In this document: one piece after another, positions 52,931 to 62,246 of the stretch
Position numbering within the stretch: position 1 is the stretch's first letter
Layout of the letters: each line of letters begins with the position of its first letter
DNA from: Streptomyces flavofungini
GTDB taxonomy: Bacteria; Actinomycetota; Actinomycetes; Streptomycetales; Streptomycetaceae
DNA: 64,000 nt
Assembly: GCF_014650815.1 (NCBI RefSeq)
Contig: NZ_BMVR01000024.1
Location: 1-64,000, forward strand
Reading direction: 5' to 3'
The notes under the pieces: generated by a model
Told to the model about the DNA's origin: nothing
The model's database searches: none
What the model saw: the letters and a program-made list of their open reading frames with translations, nothing else
Program-made: the position numbers and the translations under genes

Positions 52931-54334
52931 TTACGTAGCCCGGGCGCCCGGTACCAAACCCGAACGGTCGCCCGCCACCCCCCGTGTGCTCTCGCACGCG
53001 CCCACGAGCACGGCCAGCTCCGCGCGCACGCACCGCGCGAGGAGGTCCAGGTCGGGCACCGCGGCGGCGTCGGCGACCAGCCCGTAGTGGACCCGGCCGC
53101 GGTACGTCGAGACGGCGACGGCGAGCGCCTGCCCGCGGGCCAGCGGGGCGAAGGGGTAGACCTCGGTGAGCGGGCAGCCACCGAGGCGCAGGCCGAGGCT
53201 GGGCAGCGGCACGCTGGTGACGAGGATGTCGAAGAGCAGTCGGGCCGCGTGGGCGACGGCGGGGCCGCCGACGCGGTGGCCGAGCGACGGCACGTGGTCG
53301 GCGAGCAGCGCGACGGCGCCCGCGCCGCGGGTGGGTCCCGCGTCCTTGTTGCGGTCCATGGCGGTGCGCACGGCGCGGAGGCGGGCCAGCGGGTCCGGGT
53401 CGTCGACGGGCAGCCGGACCAGATAGCCGGAGAGGCGGTTGCCCTGCGGGTGGGCGGTGCGGGGGCGGCGGCGCGAGACCGGGACGAGGGCGCGCGGCGC
53501 GACGCCTTCGCTGCCGTCGCCCCGCTCGTCGAGCCAGCGCCGCAGCGCCCCGGCGACCACGGCGATCAGGACGTCGTTGACGGTGCCGCCGACCGTCTTG
53601 CGCACGCGGTGCACGTCGTCCAGGTCCAGTTCGACCCCGGTGGTGCTGCGGGTGCCGGTGGCCCGGGAGGTGAGGGCGTCGCAGGACCGTACTCCCCAGG
53701 TCGCGCGCGCCACGGACGCGCCGATGTCGAGGGCCCGGCCGACGTCGGCGGCGGCGGTGCGGGCCCCGGAGAGGGCGGTGCCGACGGTGCCGGGCAGCCG
53801 CCGCGGGTCGAGGGCGTGCCACCACGGTGTCGCGGGGACGGGGCGGGGCTCGCGCACGGGCGGGAGTTCCACGGGGTCCATGACCCCGGCGGCCAGGGTG
53901 AGGGCGCGCAGGCCGTCGGCGAGGGCGTGGTGGAACTTGAACAGGACGGCGAACGACGCCCCGTCGGCGGCGGGCAGGACGTGCGCCTCCCACGGCGGCC
54001 GGTCCCGGTCGAGCGGCCGCTCCATGAGCGCGCCCGCCACCGCGTGGAAGTCCGCGGCGGGCGGGGCGAGGTGGACGTGGTCCAGCGGGTCGAAGCCGGG
54101 CGCGGGCCGGCGTTCGGCGCCGCCCGGGGGCAGCAGGACGGGCCGTATCCGCATGCGCAGGCCCGGGACGGCGGGGGCGCGGGCGGCGAGCAGGTCGGCG
54201 GCGTGCGCGGCGGCGGACGGCGAGTCCGCGGTGAAGACGCCGAGGGCCCCGAGGTGCATGGGGTGCGCGGCGGACTCGATGCTCCAGAAGGCGAGATCGA
54301 GGGGGGCGAGCAGGTCCGAGCTCTCTGAGGTCAT
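52931..54334 (-). CDS. Wax ester synthase / diacylglycerol acyltransferase (WS/DGAT)
   Basis: 467 aa. Contains the acyltransferase motif HHALADG (His about 135), an N-terminal LDLAFWSIESAAHPMH and a C-terminal NRLSGYLVRLPV region, typical of bacterial WS/DGAT enzymes that make triacylglycerol from acyl-CoA and diacylglycerol, a storage lipid in streptomycetes. ATG chosen because the frame upstream is not a plausible start region; the ribosome site is weak. Followed 75 bp later by the SDR fusion on the same strand. Confidence 0.92.
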   Translation of the reverse strand: MTSESSDLLAPLDLAFWSIESAAHPMHLGALGVFTADSPSAAAHAADLLAARAPAVPGLRMRIRPVLLPPGGAERRPAPGFDPLDHVHLAPPAADFHAVAGALMERPLDRDRPPWEAHVLPAADGASFAVLFKFHHALADGLRALTLAAGVMDPVELPPVREPRPVPATPWWHALDPRRLPGTVGTALSGARTAAADVGRALDIGASVARATWGVRSCDALTSRATGTRSTTGVELDLDDVHRVRKTVGGTVNDVLIAVVAGALRRWLDERGDGSEGVAPRALVPVSRRRPRTAHPQGNRLSGYLVRLPVDDPDPLARLRAVRTAMDRNKDAGPTRGAGAVALLADHVPSLGHRVGGPAVAHAARLLFDILVTSVPLPSLGLRLGGCPLTEVYPFAPLARGQALAVAVSTYRGRVHYGLVADAAAVPDLDLLARCVRAELAVLVGACESTRGVAGDRSGLVPGARAT

Positions 54335-54575
54335 GGCTCGCTCTCGCGTCGATGGCCGGAGCCAGCAGCCAATCACCCACCGACAATTACGGTCAAGTAC
54401 GATCTAGCTACGTACAGTTAACAACAGATTAAGGCCCGTCCTTCCCGGAAACGGCCGGGAAGGACGGGCCTCGCGGGACACCAGTGGCCCCCTCGTCACC
54501 GCGAGCGCGCGGTCACCCCACCATGGACGTGGCTCACGTCACCACGGATGCGGCTCGCGCCACCACGGGCGCAGC
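54335..54575. other. Intergenic region with terminator and short repeats
   Basis: 241 bp. Contains a 17-bp stem terminator (54433-54472) and three diverged 21-bp repeats (54526-54588, each with CACCACG at its end) that run into the 3' end of the GH92 gene. An AT-rich patch with GTACG and CGTAC arms near 54394-54414 may belong to the WS/DGAT promoter. Confidence 0.5.
54433..54472 (-). terminator. Strong hairpin after the GH92 gene
   Basis: Perfect 17-bp stem (arms AGGCCCGTCCTTCCCGG and complement), 6-base loop, followed on the minus strand by TTAATCTGTTGTTAA. Likely terminates GH92 transcription before the WS/DGAT gene. Confidence 0.85.
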
Positions 54576-56924
54576 TCACCTCACCACGGGCGGCGCCGCC
54601 TCGGGTGCCGTACCCCACTCCGACGGCTTGTCCCCGACGGTGAACGACAGCTCCCGCAGCTCACGGATGTCACCGGTGCGCAGATACGTCCGGCCGTAGT
54701 CCGCCCCGTCGGCGCTCACCGACTGCACGTACCGCCGCTCCGGCGACGTGCCGGGCGCCGTCACCGTGAACCGCCCGCGCGGGTAGTAGCGCCGGTCCAG
54801 GCTGAGGTCGACCCGCTCGAAGACCGGCGTCGACAGGCCCCAGGTGTCGGTACCCGGCTGCACCGGGAAGATCCCGATGGACGAGAGCACGTTCCACGCG
54901 GACATGGTGCCGAGGTCGTCGTTGCCGGTCATGCCGGTCGGGGTGTCCGTGAAGAGCGTCAGCGCGGCGTGCACCACGTCGGTCGTCTTCCACGGCTGCC
55001 CCGTGGACAGGTACGTGTACGGGGCGATCAGGTCGGGCTCGTTCTGCGGGTTGTACTTGTCCGCGTTGTAGTAGTCGTAGGGGCCGTTGACCCACACCTC
55101 GCGGGCGGTCTTCGCCGGGTCCTTCAGGAGCTGGTCGTAGGCGAAGAACGAGTCCAGGCGGCCGTTCGCGGCCTGCTTGCCGCCGATGAGGTCCACCATG
55201 CCGGGCAGGTCCTGCGGCACCAGCCACTGGTACTGCCACGACGTGCCCTCGTGGAAGCCCTCGCTCTTGGCCGGATCGGCGGGCCCGGTGAACGCCCCGG
55301 CCTTGTCCCGGGCCCGGAAGAAGCCGGTCGAGGGGTCGAAGATCTTCCGGTAGTTCTGGGCGCGCGCGGCATAGCGCTCCGCGTCCTTCTTGTGCCCCAG
55401 CTCGCGCGCCATCTGCGCGAGCATCGCGTCCGACAGGGCGTACTCCAGCGTGGCCGACGCGCCGTGGTCGTAGTCGGAGTCACCGGGCTTGGCGTGCGGG
55501 CGGCCCTTGACGTACGGGGCGAAGCCGTCGGCGATGTACTCCTTGTTGGCCTCGCGGCCCACCGGCGCCGAGTCGGCGGGCGGCACCCCGTCTGCGTTCT
55601 TCTTCAGCGCCCGGTACGCCTCCTCCGCCAGCCCGGGGGTCCCCTTGAACAGGCCCTGCTGGTACGCGTTGGTGAGGAACGGCGTGACCGGGTCGCCGGT
55701 CATGATGTTCGTCTCGACGGTGCCGTAGCCCCACTTGGGCAGCCAGCCGCTCTCCTTGTCGATCCGGAGCACGGAGAGGGCCATGTCGCGGGACTCGCGC
55801 GGGGCGAGCAGCGCGAGGAGCTGGGCCTGGGTGCGGTAGGTGTCCCACAGGGACCAGTTCTGGTAGTACGTGAACCCGCGTGCACGGTGGGTCCGCTGGT
55901 CCCAGCCGGTGTAGCGGCCGTCGACGTCGCTGCCGATGTTCGGCGCGAGGAACGAGCGGTACAGGGACGAGTAGAAGGTGCGCCGCAGCGTCTTGTCGCC
56001 GCCCTGGGCCCGTACGTCGTCGAGCCGGTCCTCCCACTTCCCGCGCGCCGCGTGCTCGACGTGGCCGAACGAACGCCCGCCCTCCGCACGGAGGTTGAGC
56101 GCGGCGCCCTTCGCGTCGACGTAGGACAGCGCGGTCGTCGCCTCGACGGTGCGGTCCTTGGAGGTGTCGAAGCGGACGTACGCGCCGTTGCGCTCGGCGT
56201 CGGCCGAGGACGTCCGCGAGCCCGCGCTGACCGTGCCGCCCTTCCACGTGCCCGCCGACGTGAAGGGCCGGTCGAAGCGGGTGATGGTGTAGAGCGTGTA
56301 CGGCTTGGTGTCCTGGCAGAAGCCGCTGCCGGTGATCTTCGTGCGGACGGTGCGGCGGTCCAGGATCTCGACGTCGGTGCCGACGGTCTTGTGCAGTGAC
56401 TGTCCCGCGTTGATGAGGACGTTGGCCTTGTCGGTGGCCGGGAAGGTGTAACGCTGCACGCCGGTGCGCTCGGTCGCGGTCAGCTCGGCGCCGATGCCGG
56501 ACTTCAGGCCGACCCGGTAGTAGCCGGGGCGCGCCGTCTCCGTGTCGTGGCTGAACTCGGCGGCGTACTTGGCGTAGTCGGTCTCCGTCACGTCCCCGGT
56601 CGTCGGGAGCACCGGCAGATCCCCGCCGAGGCCGCAGCCGACGCCGGACAGGTGCACGGCGGAGAAGCCCCGGATGTGCGTGTCGGAGTGGTCGTACCCG
56701 GTGTTGTGGCCGGTGTCGGGCGAGAGCTGCACCATGCCGAAGGGCACCGCGGCGCCCGGGTAGGTGTTGCCCTCGTTCTCGGTGCCGATGAACGGGTTGA
56801 CCAGGTCGGTCAGCCGGTCCCTGGACGGTGCCGCGCCGGCGGACGGGACGGCGAGGGCGCCGCCGAGGAGCGCGGCCGCCACGGCCGCCGTCCCCGCGCC
56901 GCGCAGCCGGTGGGTCCATCTCAT
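54576..56924 (-). CDS. Secreted GH92 alpha-1,2-mannosidase
   Basis: 782 aa including a signal peptide (about 1-33, ends VPSAGA). Motifs of the family: VNPFIGTENEGNTYPGAAVPFGMVQLSPDT near the mature N-terminus, WSLWDTYRTQ (about 375-384), GTVETNIMTGDP, EGFHEGTSWQYQWLVPQD and GNDDLGTMSAWNVLSSIG, the calcium-dependent catalytic region. Removes terminal alpha-mannose from N-glycans or yeast mannan outside the cell. ATG chosen over an upstream one because it starts the signal peptide; AAGGAG lies 12 bases before it and overlaps an operator. Confidence 0.93.
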   Translation of the reverse strand: MRWTHRLRGAGTAAVAAALLGGALAVPSAGAAPSRDRLTDLVNPFIGTENEGNTYPGAAVPFGMVQLSPDTGHNTGYDHSDTHIRGFSAVHLSGVGCGLGGDLPVLPTTGDVTETDYAKYAAEFSHDTETARPGYYRVGLKSGIGAELTATERTGVQRYTFPATDKANVLINAGQSLHKTVGTDVEILDRRTVRTKITGSGFCQDTKPYTLYTITRFDRPFTSAGTWKGGTVSAGSRTSSADAERNGAYVRFDTSKDRTVEATTALSYVDAKGAALNLRAEGGRSFGHVEHAARGKWEDRLDDVRAQGGDKTLRRTFYSSLYRSFLAPNIGSDVDGRYTGWDQRTHRARGFTYYQNWSLWDTYRTQAQLLALLAPRESRDMALSVLRIDKESGWLPKWGYGTVETNIMTGDPVTPFLTNAYQQGLFKGTPGLAEEAYRALKKNADGVPPADSAPVGREANKEYIADGFAPYVKGRPHAKPGDSDYDHGASATLEYALSDAMLAQMARELGHKKDAERYAARAQNYRKIFDPSTGFFRARDKAGAFTGPADPAKSEGFHEGTSWQYQWLVPQDLPGMVDLIGGKQAANGRLDSFFAYDQLLKDPAKTAREVWVNGPYDYYNADKYNPQNEPDLIAPYTYLSTGQPWKTTDVVHAALTLFTDTPTGMTGNDDLGTMSAWNVLSSIGIFPVQPGTDTWGLSTPVFERVDLSLDRRYYPRGRFTVTAPGTSPERRYVQSVSADGADYGRTYLRTGDIRELRELSFTVGDKPSEWGTAPEAAPPVVR

Positions 56925-56943
56925 GGGTGGGAACGTCTCCTTG

Positions 56944-56955
56944 GACAACGTTGTC
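56944..56955. promoter_or_regulatory. LacI-type operator at the GH92 gene
   Basis: Perfect palindrome GACAACGTTGTC, 20 bases before the GH92 start and just downstream of its promoter. Shares its ACAACGTTG core with sites at 59813-59824 and 61016-61030. Confidence 0.7.
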
Positions 56956-56973
56956 ACTGCATCGGGCGCGCTC

Positions 56974-57003
56974 ATTCTTCGGGCGCGTGCGTGTACTCGT
57001 CAA
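56974..57003 (-). promoter_or_regulatory. Candidate GH92 promoter
   Basis: Minus strand TTGACG (56998-57003), 18-bp spacer, AAGAAT (56974-56979). The operator then lies about 12-30 bases after the start site. Confidence 0.5.
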
Positions 57004-57068
57004 GGGTGGTGCGGGTGTGGCGTCCGGGCAGTCGGACACGGCTCCGGGGACGGCTCCGCGCACGCTGC

Positions 57069-57108
57069 TGTGCTCCGGTCCGCCCACACCGGGGCGGACC
57101 GGAGCACA
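57069..57108 (-). terminator. Strong hairpin after the GH2 gene
   Basis: Perfect 17-bp stem (TGTGCTCCGGTCCGCCC and complement), 6-base loop, 9 bases beyond the GH2 stop. Same design as the one at 54433-54472. Confidence 0.85.
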
Positions 57109-57116
57109 TCGGTCCG

Positions 57117-59753
57117 TCAGGCGCAGCCCCGCACGGGCGCCTGCGAGGCGTCCTTGATCAGGGCCTCGTGCGCGGCGCGCAGGCGCGGCACATCGGGCTT
57201 GACGACCTTGCGGTCATAGGTGAGCAGGCCGTTCAACTCCCCCTCCACGTCGGAGATCTGGGTGTAGACGGCGCCGTTGCCGCCCTTGCAGGCGAGAGCG
57301 CGCACCTCGCCGAGCTTGGTGAGGTACTCCTCCGTGTACCTGGCGGGGTCGACGTCGACGTAGCTCTGCTGCACGGACCAGGCATGTCCCGGCACCGCGA
57401 GGCCGAGGCCGCCGTACTCGCCGTTGATCAGGGCCCGCCTGCCGTCCGGTCTGGGCGGCAGGGCCGGGCTCGGGTAGCCGTGCTCGTCCATCAGGTCGCC
57501 CTTGCCGCCGTCGGCGCCCAGGTTGAGGCCCGACATGCCGTTGACCAGGCGCGTCGGGTCCCAGGCCTTGGCCTGTTCGGCGATGCGGCCCTGGTCGTAC
57601 TGGCCCCAGCCCTCGTTGAAGGTGACCCACATGACGATGGACGGGCTGTTCCCGTGCTCGTCGATCATCTGCTTCATCTCGTGCTCGTACTGGGCGCGGG
57701 CGGCGGCGTCCGGATTCCGCTCGGCCCGCATGGACGGCATGTCCTGCCACACCATCAGGCCCAGCTTGTCGGCCCAGTAGAACCACCGGTCCGGCTCCAC
57801 CTTGATGTGCTTGCGGACGGAGTTGAAGCCCATCTCCTTGTGCATCCTCAGGTCGTACGCGAGGGCTTCGTCGGTGGGTGCGGTGTGCAGGCCGTCGGGC
57901 CAGAAGCCCTGGTCGAGGGTGGCCATGAGGAAGATCGGCTTGCCGTTCAGGACCGTGCGCGGGGTGCCGTCGATCTTCTCGACGGCGATGGAGCGCATCC
58001 CGAAGTAGCTCCGCAGCCGGTCGGTGCGCTTGTCGCCGCCGACGGTGACCTTGAGGTCGTACAGGAACGGGTCGTCGGGCGACCACAGGTGCGGCTTCCT
58101 CAGGGTGAGCTTCAGCGGCTTGCCGGTGCGGCCGCTCGCCTCGGCGACCTTCTTCTTGCCCTCGTACGCCACCGCCTTGACCGGCACGCCGTCGCGGACG
58201 CCCTTGGCCTCGACCGCGACCTGCTTGCTCTGGACGTCGGGGGTGATCTTCAGGGACTCGGCGTGGTCGCGGGCGACCGGCTCCATCCACACCGTCTGCC
58301 AGATGCCGGACGACGGCGTGTACCAGATGCCCGACGGGTCCAGGCGCTGCTTGCCGACCGGCGGGTTCGGGCCGCCGGGCGCGTCCGTCGGGTCGTGCAC
58401 GCCGACGATCAGCTCCTGGGTCCGGCCGGGCTTCAGGGCGTCGGTGACGTCGGCGCTGAACTTGTCGTAGCCGCCCTTGTGCTCGGCGACCTCGGTGCCG
58501 TTGACGTACACCTTGGCGTGCCAGTCGACGGCGCCGAAGTTCAGCTTGAGCCGCTGGTCGTTGCGGTGGTCGCCGACCTTCCAGCCGGCCGGGACGGTGA
58601 ACGTGCGGCGGTACCACATGCGGTCCTCGTGCCGCTGGAGGCCGGAGAGCTGGGACTCGACCGGGTACGGGACGAGGATCTTCTCCTTGAGCTGCTTCCC
58701 GACCGGCGGCCGCTCCCCCGCCTCGGCGGCGGCGAACTGCCACCTGCCGTTCAGATTCCGCCAGTCGGCGCGCTTGAGCTGCGGGCGCGGGTACTCGGGC
58801 AGCGCGTTGCCGGGGCCGACCTCGTCCGCCCACTTCGAGCGCAGTTCGTACGTCGACTTGTTGCCGCCGCTGCTCCAGAACGCCCCGACCTGCTTGCCGT
58901 CGGCGCCGGTCAGGCCGCCCTTGCCGTCGTAGCGCAGGTCGGCGGTGCCGCGGGCGGTGCCGGTCTTGTTGCCGACGACGGGCTGCTTGAGGGTGACGAG
59001 CAGGGTGCGCGGGTCGGCCGGATCCCGCTCGACCGATTCCAGGGGCCACCTGGCGCCGCCGATGACGGCTTCGAGGTGGCCGAGGAGACCGGCGGGGGGT
59101 GCGCCGAGTTCCTGGCCGAACCGCAGCTTCAGGACGCGGCCGTCCTTCTGCACGGTGGCGTCGGTCGCGCCGTCGTAGTCCCAGCCGTCGGGGAGGCGGA
59201 AGGCGGACTGCGGCACGGCCTCCTTGGTCCCGCCGGGCTCGGTCCAGCGCAGGTGGAGGTTGGAGCCGCCGTAGTGCTCGAAGTACTCGACCTTGACGTC
59301 GTAGGCCTTCCCCGCACTCAACTCGACGGGCTCGGAGGTCTGTTCGCGGTCCCAGTCATCGACCCAGTGGTCGATGGCGATCTTGCCGTCGACCCACAGC
59401 CGGAAGCCGTTGTCGCCGGTCATGGCGAAGGTGTGGGCTCCGGACCTCTCCGGGACGAGCTTGCCGGTCCAGCGGACGGTGGCGTCGTCGGACTTGCCGG
59501 TGGCGAGGTTCAGCCGGGGTTCGAGGGTGTCGAAGTCGATGTTCCGGTCGAAGCCGGTGGCCTTGAGCTCGTGGAAGTCGAAGGCACCGGGGGCGGACTG
59601 GGTGTAGTACTCGCCCTTCAGGCCGTGGACCTCGGGTGCCTCGTCGCCCGCCGCGTTCGCGGTGGCCTGGGCGATGAGCCCCGAGAACACCAGGGCGGCG
59701 GTGAGCAGCAGGGCGAGTGGGTGCCGGAGCTTTCCGGATCGTCTAGGGCGCAC
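57117..59753 (-). CDS. Secreted PA14-containing glycoside hydrolase family 2 enzyme
   Basis: 878 aa. Signal peptide (about 1-38), PA14 carbohydrate-binding domain (about 45-180, GLKGEYYT..., DNGFRLWVDGKIAIDHW), an Ig-like segment, the GH2 sugar-binding domain (WRNLNGRWQFA, WYRRTFTVPAGW) and the TIM barrel with acid/base Glu in VTFNEGWGQ (about 714) and nucleophile Glu in NGEYGGLG (about 778). GH2 contains beta-galactosidases, beta-mannosidases and beta-glucuronidases; alongside GH92 a mannoglycan role is plausible. GTG start with AAGGAGGAT upstream. Confidence 0.9.
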   Translation of the reverse strand: MRPRRSGKLRHPLALLLTAALVFSGLIAQATANAAGDEAPEVHGLKGEYYTQSAPGAFDFHELKATGFDRNIDFDTLEPRLNLATGKSDDATVRWTGKLVPERSGAHTFAMTGDNGFRLWVDGKIAIDHWVDDWDREQTSEPVELSAGKAYDVKVEYFEHYGGSNLHLRWTEPGGTKEAVPQSAFRLPDGWDYDGATDATVQKDGRVLKLRFGQELGAPPAGLLGHLEAVIGGARWPLESVERDPADPRTLLVTLKQPVVGNKTGTARGTADLRYDGKGGLTGADGKQVGAFWSSGGNKSTYELRSKWADEVGPGNALPEYPRPQLKRADWRNLNGRWQFAAAEAGERPPVGKQLKEKILVPYPVESQLSGLQRHEDRMWYRRTFTVPAGWKVGDHRNDQRLKLNFGAVDWHAKVYVNGTEVAEHKGGYDKFSADVTDALKPGRTQELIVGVHDPTDAPGGPNPPVGKQRLDPSGIWYTPSSGIWQTVWMEPVARDHAESLKITPDVQSKQVAVEAKGVRDGVPVKAVAYEGKKKVAEASGRTGKPLKLTLRKPHLWSPDDPFLYDLKVTVGGDKRTDRLRSYFGMRSIAVEKIDGTPRTVLNGKPIFLMATLDQGFWPDGLHTAPTDEALAYDLRMHKEMGFNSVRKHIKVEPDRWFYWADKLGLMVWQDMPSMRAERNPDAAARAQYEHEMKQMIDEHGNSPSIVMWVTFNEGWGQYDQGRIAEQAKAWDPTRLVNGMSGLNLGADGGKGDLMDEHGYPSPALPPRPDGRRALINGEYGGLGLAVPGHAWSVQQSYVDVDPARYTEEYLTKLGEVRALACKGGNGAVYTQISDVEGELNGLLTYDRKVVKPDVPRLRAAHEALIKDASQAPVRGCA

Positions 59754-59812
59754 GGATCCTCCTTGTCGAGGAAGGGTGGCGGCTCGTCGCTCCAGTCGGT
59801 ACAACGAGTCTG

Positions 59813-59824
59813 TACAACGTTGGA
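59813..59824. promoter_or_regulatory. LacI-type operator at the GH2 gene
   Basis: TACAACGTTGGA with an exact CAACGTTG core; GTACAACG also occurs 13 bp to the left, giving a direct repeat. Lies 60 bases before the GH2 start and 110 bases before lacI. Confidence 0.6.
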
Positions 59825-59935
59825 AGGAACGGCAGTTGGCATGACAGCACGGCTCCGGGCGCGCTGTCCAGGGCCGCGGCGGATGCTGCCGGACGCCCCG
59901 GGGGCCGGGGCGCACATCGACGCGAGGAGTGGCAC

Positions 59936-60949
59936 GTGCGGGTGAGCCTCAAGGATGTCGCGGAACGCGCGGGGGTCTCGATCAAGACCGTTTCGAACGT
60001 GGTGAACAAGTATCAGCACGTCACCCCGGCGATGCGGGCCCGGGTGCAGCAGGCGATCGACGAGCTGGGCTACCGCCCGAACCTGACGGCACGGCACCTC
60101 CGCAAGGGCCGCACCGGCATCATCGCGCTCGCCGTCCCCGAGCTCGGCAACCCCTACTTCGCCGAGCTGGCCGGAGCCGTCATCGACGCCGCCGCCGCGC
60201 ACGACTTCACCGTCCTGCTCGACCACACCCGCGGCGACCGCGAGCAGGAGGTCCTGGTCAGCCAGGGTTTCCGGGCCCGCGTCATCGACGGCCTGATCCT
60301 CAGCCCGCTGGAGCTGGAGGCCGAGGACCTGCGGGGCCGCGAGGACGACGTGCCGCTTGTCCTGCTCGGCGAGCGCGAGTACGACCTGCCGCACGACCAC
60401 ATCGCCATCGACAACGTCGCCGCCGCGCGCGCCGCCGTCGGCCATCTCATCGGCCGCGGCCGGCGCACCGTCGCCTACCTCGGCGCCCGCACGGACTCCG
60501 CGAACCGCCCCGCCCACCTGCGACTTCAGGGCTGGCGCGCCGAGTTGGGGGCGGCCGGGATCCCGGCGCCGGAGTCGCTGGTGGGGGCGGTAGGCGGCTG
60601 GAACCGCGACGACGGGGCGAAGGCGATGGCGCGGATGCTGGACTCCGGGGTGCGGCCCGACGCGGTGTTCGCGTACAACGACCTGGTCGCGATCGGGGCG
60701 ATGCGGGTGCTGCACGAGCGGGGCCTCAGGGTGCCGTGGGACGTGGCGGTGGTCGGCTTCGACGACATCGCGGAGGGGCAGTTCGGCGCGGTCACGCTGA
60801 CCACGATCTCGCCGGACAAACAGGCCATCGCCCGGCTCGCGGTGGCCTCGCTGCTGCGCAGTCTCGCCGGTGCCGGGGAGCCCCGCGGGCGGACGCTCAC
60901 GGCCGAATTCCGGCTGGTGGAGCGGGAAAGCACGCTCGGACGGCGGTGA
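59936..60949 (+). CDS. LacI-family repressor of the GH92/GH2/sugar ABC locus
   Basis: 337 aa. HTH VSLKDVAERAGVSIKTVSNVVNKYQHVTPAMR (about 2-33), hinge RPNLTARHLRKG, and ligand-binding domain with IDNVAAARAAVGHLIGRGRRTVAYLGA and VVGFDDIAEGQFGAVTLTTISPD. GTG start with GAGGAG. Placed between the hydrolase genes and the ABC importer; three ACAACG-core sites in the adjacent promoters are its probable targets. Confidence 0.93.
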   Translation: MRVSLKDVAERAGVSIKTVSNVVNKYQHVTPAMRARVQQAIDELGYRPNLTARHLRKGRTGIIALAVPELGNPYFAELAGAVIDAAAAHDFTVLLDHTRGDREQEVLVSQGFRARVIDGLILSPLELEAEDLRGREDDVPLVLLGEREYDLPHDHIAIDNVAAARAAVGHLIGRGRRTVAYLGARTDSANRPAHLRLQGWRAELGAAGIPAPESLVGAVGGWNRDDGAKAMARMLDSGVRPDAVFAYNDLVAIGAMRVLHERGLRVPWDVAVVGFDDIAEGQFGAVTLTTISPDKQAIARLAVASLLRSLAGAGEPRGRTLTAEFRLVERESTLGRR

Positions 60950-61003
60950 GTCACGCAGGGCCGGCGGGCGGGCCCGGCGCGGGGGGCGTGCGTGCGCGAA
61001 GGG

Positions 61004-61032
61004 TTTACAGCCTCCTTTCAACGATGTAAAAA
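61004..61032 (+). promoter_or_regulatory. Promoter with LacI-type site, ABC importer operon
   Basis: TTTACA (61004-61009), 17-bp spacer and TAAAAA (61027-61032), the strongest consensus-like promoter in the window. TTTCAACGATGTAAA (61016-61030) spans spacer and -10 and resembles the operators of the two hydrolase genes. Confidence 0.65.
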
Positions 61033-61072
61033 GCTCCCCGTACCGCTGAGTTGACCGCAAACCCGTTCTTCC

Positions 61073-61086
61073 CGTGAGCGCTCTCA
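61073..61086. promoter_or_regulatory. CebR-like GAGCGCTC operator
   Basis: CGTGAGCGCTCTCA matches 11 of 14 positions of the TGGGAGCGCTCCCA box used by CebR-type LacI proteins. Downstream of the promoter, 35 bases before the ATG. Confidence 0.45.
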
Positions 61087-61120
61087 GTGTGCGCCGGGGC
61101 CGTGCCGTTTGGGGACTCCC

Positions 61121-62245
61121 ATGAAGCCGAACATCTTCCTTCGCCGTACCTCGGGCCGTTCGGGCCGCGCGTCGGCCAGCACCCTGCTCGCCGTCGGCCT
61201 CGCCGCGAGCCTCGCGCTCACCGCCACGGGATGCGCCAAGTCGGAGGACGACGACGCCGACTCCGGCGACTCCACGTCCGCGTCCGAGGGCGACGCGGGC
61301 CAGGTCGTCTCCTCCCCCGGCGCGGGCGCCGAGACCTGTGTGATCGGCGACTACGGCGCCGAGAAGCTGGACCTGAAGACCGCGACGGTCGGCTTCTCCC
61401 AGTCAGAGAAGGAGGCCAACCCCTTCCGGATCGCCGAGACCGCCTCCATCAAGGCCGAGGCCGGCAAGCGCGGCGTGAAACTCCTGACGGCCAACGCCCA
61501 GTCGCAGTTCTCCAAGCAGATCAGCGACGTCCAGGACCTCATCGCCAAGGGCGCCGACCTGCTGGTCATCGCCCCGCTGAACTCCGACGGCTGGGAGCCG
61601 GTGCTCCGCCAGGCCAAGGCCAAGCACATCCCCATCGTCACCATCGACCGCAAGATCAACGCGGCCGCCTGCAAGGACTATGTGAGCTTCATCGGCTCGG
61701 ACTTCGTCGAGCAGGGCAGGCGCGCCGCCGACCGCATGATCGAGGCGACGGGCGGCAAGGGCGAGCTCGCGATCCTGCTGGGCGCGGCGGGCAACAACGT
61801 CACCACCGACCGCACCAAGGGCTTCCAGGAGCAGCTCAAGAAGAAGGCCCCGGACCTGAAGGTCGTCTTCAAACAGACCGGTGAGTTCGCCCGCGAGAAG
61901 GGCCAGCAGGTCACGGAGCAGCTCATCCAGTCCAAGCCCGGCATCGACGGGATCTACGCCGAGAACGACGAGATGGGCCTCGGCGCGGTCGGCGCCCTCA
62001 AGGGCGCGGGCAAGAAGGCCGGCGACGTGAAGATCGTGACGATCGACGGCACGAAGAACGCCGTGCGCGGGATCGTCGACGGCTGGATCGACGGCGTCAT
62101 CGAGTCCAACCCGCGCTTCGGACCGCTGGCCTTCCAGACCCTGGACACCTTCACCAAGGGCGGCAAGGTCGCTCAGGACATCGTTATCAAGGACAGCGCC
62201 TACACCAAGGACAACGCGAAGTCGGACCTCGGCAAGGCGTACTGA
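61121..62245 (+). CDS. Sugar-binding lipoprotein (YtfQ-like)
   Basis: 374 aa. Signal sequence ending ATGC (Cys about 38), acidic linker, then a type-1 periplasmic binding fold: TATVGFSQSEKEANPFRIAETASIKAEAGKRG, NSDGWEPVLRQAKAKHIPIVTIDRKI and AENDEMGLGAVGALKGAG, closely following the galactofuranose-binding YtfQ pattern. ATG preceded by GGGGA; a TTG four codons earlier is not needed. First gene of the importer. Confidence 0.93.
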   Translation: MKPNIFLRRTSGRSGRASASTLLAVGLAASLALTATGCAKSEDDDADSGDSTSASEGDAGQVVSSPGAGAETCVIGDYGAEKLDLKTATVGFSQSEKEANPFRIAETASIKAEAGKRGVKLLTANAQSQFSKQISDVQDLIAKGADLLVIAPLNSDGWEPVLRQAKAKHIPIVTIDRKINAAACKDYVSFIGSDFVEQGRRAADRMIEATGGKGELAILLGAAGNNVTTDRTKGFQEQLKKKAPDLKVVFKQTGEFAREKGQQVTEQLIQSKPGIDGIYAENDEMGLGAVGALKGAGKKAGDVKIVTIDGTKNAVRGIVDGWIDGVIESNPRFGPLAFQTLDTFTKGGKVAQDIVIKDSAYTKDNAKSDLGKAY

Positions 62246-62246
62246 C

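Noticed and set aside
54394..54414. GTACG...CGTAC arms as a regulator site for the WS/DGAT gene
   Set aside because: Only 5-bp arms in an AT-rich patch; not distinguishable from chance.
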